Of a stretch of DNA of 64,000 bases, positions 59,784 through 64,000 are shown one piece after another. The stretch is from Thermodesulfobacteriota bacterium (lineage in GTDB: Bacteria > Desulfobacterota > Desulfobacteria > Desulfobacterales > Desulfosudaceae). Numbering within the stretch: position 1 is the stretch's first letter; every line of letters starts with the position of its first letter. The notes under the pieces are model-generated. The model searched no databases. It was not told the origin of the DNA and worked only from the letters and a program-made list of their open reading frames with translations. The stretch is from NCBI GenBank assembly GCA_040753795.1, contig JBFMDX010000016.1, positions 47,554 to 111,553 of the forward strand. The letters run 5' to 3'. Made by a program: the position numbers and the translations under genes.

Positions 59784-60548
59784 TCATGGTTGTAAGTAAT
59801 GGGGAATGCGTTCCAGAATCAGGTCCAGGCAGTCGATCATGGGGGTCTGGCCCCAGATCCTGACATCGCCCAGGGCGATGGCCGCGAAGGGGTCGAGCTT
59901 CTGGTTCAGCAGGTCGTTGGCGGTTTTCAGATCCTTCATCAGCATCAGGGCCGAAGGCTTTTCCGTTTCCCCGGCGGTCATGGTCGCCCGTCGGTTGCGG
60001 AAGGTAATCCCCGCCGCCGGGCCGTCGGGAAGCACTTTCAGCAGGAGGGTGCCGTCGGGCATGCCGGCCGCCACATTCCTGGCGGCCTTGTCGCCCTCCA
60101 CCAGAATACAGATAGCCCGGGCCGCCGTGTTCAGGGTCAGCAGGGTGTTGAGGGCCATATAGTCGGGCTGCGCCAGGGCGTTATCGTTCGGGGTCAGGAA
60201 GTGTTCCATCCGCGCGGTGATTTTTTTGAATTCTTTCGTTAAATAACCGATGCGGGTCAGGCCTTTGATGGGAACAGGGTTGGCCTGATTCTTGAACATC
60301 CGGTTGAGATGACGGCAGGAGGCAAACCAGAGCTTCACGTCGGCGTCGGCCCTTTGGCCGTTTTCTACCGTACAGGCCCCGTTTTTAAAAGCGACGTAAG
60401 CCGCCGGTCCGCCTCTGACCAGGAACTGAATGCAGATGTCCCGACTGGCGGCGATGGCGGCTGCGGTCGGGTCATGCCGGACCAGGTCCATGAGATTGGG
60501 CAGCACTGCTTGAAGGTTTAAGGCTGCCAGGGTGGTTTCGTAGTTCAC
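59784..60548 (-). CDS. SCP2-like (sterol carrier type) protein B
   Basis: This gene encodes 254 residues from a GTG at 60548 with a perfect AAGGAGG before it. The N-terminal half has ICIQFLVRGGPAAYVAFKNG, ADVKLWFASCRHLNRMFKNQ and VPIKGLTRIGYLTKEFKKI. The second half repeats the theme (ILVEGD, GAAGITFRNR, PSALMLMKDLKTANDLLNQK and AALGDVRIWGQTPMI). This double layout suggests two SCP2-type domains. A lipid-like ligand is inferred from the family only. Confidence 0.68.
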   Translation of the reverse strand: MNYETTLAALNLQAVLPNLMDLVRHDPTAAAIAASRDICIQFLVRGGPAAYVAFKNGACTVENGQRADADVKLWFASCRHLNRMFKNQANPVPIKGLTRIGYLTKEFKKITARMEHFLTPNDNALAQPDYMALNTLLTLNTAARAICILVEGDKAARNVAAGMPDGTLLLKVLPDGPAAGITFRNRRATMTAGETEKPSALMLMKDLKTANDLLNQKLDPFAAIALGDVRIWGQTPMIDCLDLILERIPHYLQP

Positions 60549-60563
60549 GGTATCCTCCTTAAA

Positions 60564-61676
60564 TTACAAAAACGCTTCAATGGCGACACACGCCGTCGCG
60601 AAGGCTTCGGCCACGCCGCGGCAGGTGACTTTCCCTTCGATTATATTGGCGCCGCCACGGATTTCCTCGTTTTCCTTCATGGCCCGACGCCAGCCCTTGT
60701 CCGCGATTTCCAGGGCATAGGGCAGGGTGGCGTTGGTCAGCGCCAGGGTGGATGTCTTGGCCACCGCGCCGGGCATGTTGGCCACGCAGTAGTGCACCAC
60801 GCCTTCCTCCACGAAAACCGGGTTGCCGTGGGTCGTCGGCCGGGAAGTTTCAAAACAGCCCCCCTGGTCAATGGCCACGTCCACCAGGACTGATCCGTGC
60901 TTCATGGTTTTAAGGATGTCGCGGGTAATCAGCCGCGGCGCCCGGGCACCCGGCAGCAGGACTGCTCCGATGACCACATCGGCCGTTTTCGCCAAATCCC
61001 GGATGGCGGCCGGGGTGGACATGAGCAGGAAGCAATTCCTGGGCATCACATCCGACAGGTAACGCAGCCGGGCCAGATCGGTGTCCAGCAGCGTCACCCG
61101 GGCGCCGAGTCCGCAGGCCATCTTGGCGGCGTTGACGCCGACCACGCCGCCGCCGATGATGACGACGTGACCGGGCTCAACTCCGGGTACGCCTCCCAGA
61201 AGAATGCCCCGGCCGCCGTTGGCCATTTCCAGGTATTTGGCTGCTTCCTGGACGGCCATGCGGCCGGCCACTTCGCTCATGGGGGTCAGCAACGGCAGGC
61301 TCCGGTCCGGCTTCTGGATGGTTTCGTAGGCGATGCACACGGCGCCGCTCTTGACCAGGGCGTCGGTCAGTTCCCGGTTGGCCGCCAGGTGCAGGTAGGT
61401 GAACAGTATCTGCCCCGGCCGCAGGAGGCCGTATTCGCTTTTCAGCGGCTCCTTGACGTGCATGACCATTTCAGCCCGGGAGAAAATTTCCTCCGGCGTG
61501 GCGATGATGTCGGCCCCGGCCTGGCGGTAACGGCTGTCTTCAAATCCGCTGCCGAGGCCGGCGTCTTTTTCCACCAGCACCTGGTGCCCGCGCTGACGCA
61601 TTATTTCCACGCCGGCCGGCGTCATGGCCACCCGGTGCTCTTCCTGTTTTATTTCCTTTAGAATGCCGATGATCAT
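60564..61676 (-). CDS. ald: Alanine dehydrogenase
   Basis: This gene encodes 370 residues, the family length, from the ATG at 61676. [53 protein letters not shown], the NAD fold [20 protein letters not shown] and [21 protein letters not shown] are diagnostic. It interconverts L-alanine and pyruvate plus ammonia with NAD. In this operon it may recycle alanine or pyruvate for the aminotransferase. Confidence 0.96.
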   Translation of the reverse strand: MIIGILKEIKQEEHRVAMTPAGVEIMRQRGHQVLVEKDAGLGSGFEDSRYRQAGADIIATPEEIFSRAEMVMHVKEPLKSEYGLLRPGQILFTYLHLAANRELTDALVKSGAVCIAYETIQKPDRSLPLLTPMSEVAGRMAVQEAAKYLEMANGGRGILLGGVPGVEPGHVVIIGGGVVGVNAAKMACGLGARVTLLDTDLARLRYLSDVMPRNCFLLMSTPAAIRDLAKTADVVIGAVLLPGARAPRLITRDILKTMKHGSVLVDVAIDQGGCFETSRPTTHGNPVFVEEGVVHYCVANMPGAVAKTSTLALTNATLPYALEIADKGWRRAMKENEEIRGGANIIEGKVTCRGVAEAFATACVAIEAFL

Positions 61677-61704
61677 TGTTGTCTCTTTCTCGATTTGAAA
61701 AGGG

Positions 61705-62343
61705 TTATTCGATTCCGTCGCCGCCTGTTTCGGGGGCGGATACCCGCCTGCTGTCGGCGACAATCATATCGATAATCTGGCGGCTCAGGGCGGCGGCTTT
61801 TTTTAAGGACACGGCCCTGGGATCTATATACCATTGCAGCTCCAGTCCTTCATGGACGGCGATCATCATGGAGGCGTAGTTCTCTTTCTGCTGTTTTGTC
61901 AGGTCGTTCAGGATGTCCATTGCTTCTATATTGGCGATAATGGTCTGCCGGAAGCGGCTGAAGGTTCTGGCCAGGGTTTCCCGCACCCGGGGGTTGCGCC
62001 GGGCCTCCACGCAGCACTCCAGAAAGAACCCGGAGTATTCCTCGTTGATCATGCCGGGGCTGTACATGAATTCCAGGGCCTTGAAGAATCGTGTCTCGGG
62101 ATTCTTGTAGCGATCCATCTTGCGGATAAAATCAGTAAAGATGGTGTCGCTGAAAAAGGTCACCATCTGTGCGATCATTTCATCCCGGTCCTTGAAGTAA
62201 TGATGAATGACGCTCGGCTGGACCCCGGCCTGGCCGGCGATTTTGCGGATGGAAGCACTGGCCAGTCCCTCGCTGTTGACGCACCGGTAGAAGGCGTCGA
62301 TGATTTCCTGTCGGCGGGTATCCGCCATGCTTTTTCTGCCCAT
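61705..62343 (-). CDS. TetR family transcriptional regulator
   Basis: This gene encodes 212 residues from the ATG at 62343; an upstream start at 62397 is less likely. The N-terminal HTH is RKSMADTRRQEIIDAFYRCV, then ASIRKIAGQAGVQPSVIHHYFKDRDEMI. The ligand domain (~60-212) is unassigned. It is first in the operon with ald, SCP2-B, the aminotransferase, the split transketolase and SCP2-A, so it probably controls them and itself. Confidence 0.92.
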   Translation of the reverse strand: MGRKSMADTRRQEIIDAFYRCVNSEGLASASIRKIAGQAGVQPSVIHHYFKDRDEMIAQMVTFFSDTIFTDFIRKMDRYKNPETRFFKALEFMYSPGMINEEYSGFFLECCVEARRNPRVRETLARTFSRFRQTIIANIEAMDILNDLTKQQKENYASMMIAVHEGLELQWYIDPRAVSLKKAAALSRQIIDMIVADSRRVSAPETGGDGIE

Positions 62344-62361
62344 GCTCCGCTCTCGTCCGAT

Positions 62362-62434
62362 GACGAATGTCGTCTGATTTATAAATTGTTCGGGCAACCG
62401 TCCAATAAATTATCAGACTGGCGGCGGATGTCAA
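62362..62434 (-). promoter_or_regulatory. Promoter and candidate TetR operators of the ald/transketolase operon
   Basis: On the minus strand a perfect TTGACA (62434-62429) is followed at normal spacing by AT-rich sequence. The palindrome GACGA-ATG-TCGTC lies at 62362-62374, 19 bases before the regulator ATG. A second inverted repeat, GTCTGAT at 62372-62378 and ATCAGAC at 62412-62418, surrounds the likely transcription start. Confidence 0.45.
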
Positions 62435-62554
62435 CAGGAAATTTTCAATTATTTTTTTCGGGACTTTTTTGCCGGGACCTTTTATATTCGAAAACCGTCC
62501 CTGGTGAGAATCACCGGAGGCGGGAACCGGAAAACGGAGAAGGAATAAAGGCTT

Positions 62555-63337
62555 TTGAATACCACCGGCAGTGTTTCCATGAAGTTAAATGAGGCGCAGT
62601 ATGCCCTGCTGATCGATCTGGCCTACCGGGAGGCCGGCATCAACCTCAAGGGCAAGCACCGCCTCATTGAAACCCGCCTTTTTCAGCGGTTCCGCCAGCT
62701 CGGGCTGACATCGGTGGACGACTATTTCCGGCGGTTGCGCTCCGACCCCGCGGAGCGGTCTTCCTTTATCGACGCCATTGCCACTACCCATACATTCTTC
62801 TTCAGGGAAAGCGGCACCTTCAAGTATCTTCGGAAGGGGTCCGCCGCCAGTATCTGGTGCGCCGCCTGTTCCAGCGGTGAAGAACCCTATTCGGTGGCAA
62901 TGGACTGCCTGGAAAAGGGGTTTGCCCCCCAGGTACTGGCCACGGATCTGTCCCGGAACATGCTGGACCTGGCCCAGAAAGGCGTCTACCCCCCGGACAA
63001 AATCAAGAAGATGGACGAGCGGATGCTGGCAAAATATTTCCGGATCAGCGGTGAGGGACCGTTGCGGACCGTTTCCGTCCGGGAGGAAGTCAGGAGACAG
63101 GTCACCTTCAAAGCCTTTAATTTGGTAACTGACGACATGCCGGGACGACGGTTTGACGTGATTTTCTGCCGTAACGTCATGATCTATTTTGATCTGCCCA
63201 CCCGGAAAAAGGTTCTGGATAAGCTCCATGAGTCGCTTAAACAAAAGGGATACCTGATTGTCGGCGGTGCCGAAAGCCTGAGTTTTCTGGATCATCCCTA
63301 CCGGTTTATCGAACCGAGCGTCTACCAGAAAGTCTGA
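62555..63337 (+). CDS. cheR: CheR-type protein glutamate methyltransferase
   Basis: This gene encodes 260 residues from a TTG at 62555 (GGAGAAGGA upstream); an ATG at 62579 is an alternative. The CheR N-terminal helical domain (~10-75) precedes the SAM domain with TTHTFFFRESGTF, AACSSGEEPYSVAM, VLATDLSRNMLDLA and FDVIFCRNVMIYFD. It methylates chemoreceptor glutamates. No receptor, cheA or cheB lies nearby, so it is an orphan in this window. Confidence 0.93.
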   Translation: MNTTGSVSMKLNEAQYALLIDLAYREAGINLKGKHRLIETRLFQRFRQLGLTSVDDYFRRLRSDPAERSSFIDAIATTHTFFFRESGTFKYLRKGSAASIWCAACSSGEEPYSVAMDCLEKGFAPQVLATDLSRNMLDLAQKGVYPPDKIKKMDERMLAKYFRISGEGPLRTVSVREEVRRQVTFKAFNLVTDDMPGRRFDVIFCRNVMIYFDLPTRKKVLDKLHESLKQKGYLIVGGAESLSFLDHPYRFIEPSVYQKV

Positions 63338-63350
63338 CGGGTATTTATTC

Positions 63351-63905
63351 TTACCCCGGCAAAAGATCGGCCGGGATCTGATCCAGGGCCGGATTTTTCA
63401 GGTCCTTGTCGGAAAGAATTGGTGAAACAACCGGCCAGTCGATCCCGATGGCCGGGTCGGACCAGAACAGGCCGAACTCATCGCCGGGCGCGTAGAAGTC
63501 CGTGCATTTGTAGATCACATCCGCAAAATCACTGATCACCACAAAACCGTGGGCAAATCCTTCCGGGACATAGATCTGCCGCCGGTTCTCCGCCGACAGT
63601 TCGGCGCCGGTCCAGCGGCCGAAGGTGGGAGATCCTTTCCGGATATCCACGGCCACGTCAAAAATCGTTCCGGTCACCGCATAGACCAGTTTGGCCTGGG
63701 GATGGCGGAGCTGATAATGCAGCCCCCGCAGCACGCCCTTTTTCGAATGGGAGCGGTTGTCCTGGACAAAGTCCCGGTCGATACCGGCCTCCCGGTAAAC
63801 ATCCCGGCGCCAGGTCTCCAGGAAGAATCCGCGCTGGTCCTTAAAACAGGCCGGCTGGATCAGCCGGACGCCGGGAATCGATAATTCGTTTACGGTTATA
63901 CCCAT
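63351..63905 (-). CDS. rfbC: dTDP-4-dehydrorhamnose 3,5-epimerase
   Basis: This gene encodes 184 residues. Catalytic His63 is in GVLRGLHYQ, followed by KLVYAVTGTIFDVAVDIR, IYVPEGFAHGF and YKCTDFYAPGDE. It makes dTDP-4-keto-L-rhamnose for O-antigen. Its ATG overlaps the rfbA end by 10 bases. Confidence 0.96.
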   Translation of the reverse strand: MGITVNELSIPGVRLIQPACFKDQRGFFLETWRRDVYREAGIDRDFVQDNRSHSKKGVLRGLHYQLRHPQAKLVYAVTGTIFDVAVDIRKGSPTFGRWTGAELSAENRRQIYVPEGFAHGFVVISDFADVIYKCTDFYAPGDEFGLFWSDPAIGIDWPVVSPILSDKDLKNPALDQIPADLLPG

Positions 63906-64000
63906 TTGACCATCTCCGTGGGCGTCAGCTCGGCGATTTCATAAAGATAGCGGCCGTAATCGTTTTTGGCCATTTCCGCGGCGATTTCTTTCAACTGCTC
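63896..64000 (-). CDS. rfbA: Glucose-1-phosphate thymidylyltransferase, C-terminal end (partial)
   Basis: Only the last 34 codons lie in the window. They read EQLKEIAAEMAKNDYGRYLY then EIAELTPTEMVKWV, matching the LA..L.K..YG.YL end of RfbA/RmlA. The position before rfbC supports it. The gene continues beyond the right edge. Confidence 0.8.
   Translation of the reverse strand, partial: EQLKEIAAEMAKNDYGRYLYEIAELTPTEMVKWV

Noticed and set aside
58418..59863. 481-codon plus-strand frame opposite the aminotransferase
   Set aside because: Antisense shadow; the minus-strand aminotransferase has PLP motifs and a proper start.

Overview
The window reads as a chromosome segment of a Gram-negative, LPS-making, type IV piliated bacterium of the Desulfobacterota, most likely a Desulfobacteraceae/Desulfosarcinaceae-like sulfate reducer. 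This placement is inferred from gene content, GC-rich codon use and gene order (kdsA-kdsC-lptCAB-rpoN-hpf-ptsN-rapZ, tpiA-secG-tRNA-Leu, PilR-like regulator next to pilA). It is not based on a marker-gene comparison. Coding density is high and genes sit in tight, often ATGA-overlapping operons on both strands. I see no insertion sequence, prophage, CRISPR array or rRNA.

Layout. 1-11.7 kb: the 3' part of a giant gene that joins about 39 tandem 66-residue MopE-type metal-binding repeats to a PilY1-type pilus-tip adhesin, followed by a small PilY2-like secreted protein. 11.7-15.5 kb: a helical protein of unknown role, a HAD phosphatase, a GT-B glycosyltransferase and a metallo-beta-lactamase-fold protein with a broken metal motif. 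15.9-22.3 kb: a Ste24-like protease, then a queE-queC (preQ0) pair inside an operon with a methyltransferase and a GT2 glycosyltransferase, and a divergent polytopic membrane protein. 22.3-31.2 kb: a long minus-strand housekeeping superoperon: KDO synthesis (kdsA, kdsC), LPS transport (lptC, lptA, lptB), sigma-54 (rpoN), hpf, two PTS EIIA proteins, rapZ, rimI, tpiA, secG and tRNA-Leu(GAG). 31.4-37.1 kb: a plus-strand operon of an M23 peptidase, lepB, pyrB, pyrC and a PilR-like sigma-54 activator. 37.1-46.3 kb: a textbook -24/-12 promoter with an upstream palindrome, then pilA with its own terminator, then two TMTC-like GT-C/TPR membrane proteins around a VKOR-DsbA fusion, a GT9 transferase and another GT-C-like protein. 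46.3-53 kb: dgt, a LapA-like protein, mutS and an AMIN/Amidase_3 amidase. 53-55.8 kb: a GtrB-like GT2 and a divergent, AT-richer membrane protein. 55.8-62.4 kb: an unusual minus-strand operon (TetR regulator, alanine dehydrogenase, SCP2-like protein, class III aminotransferase, split transketolase, second SCP2-like protein). 62.5-64 kb: an orphan cheR, rfbC and the 3' end of rfbA.

How the parts fit. Sigma-54 (rpoN), the PilR-like activator, the sigma-54 promoter of pilA, the PilY1-type protein and the PilY2-like protein form one functional theme, type IV pili. The GT-C/TPR proteins and the VKOR-DsbA fusion downstream of pilA are candidates for pilin or surface glycosylation and disulfide formation. 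The most novel items are the MopE-PilY1 giant protein and the SCP2/transketolase/aminotransferase/alanine dehydrogenase operon. For the latter I infer, without proof, a thiamine-diphosphate plus PLP pathway acting on a hydrophobic substrate.
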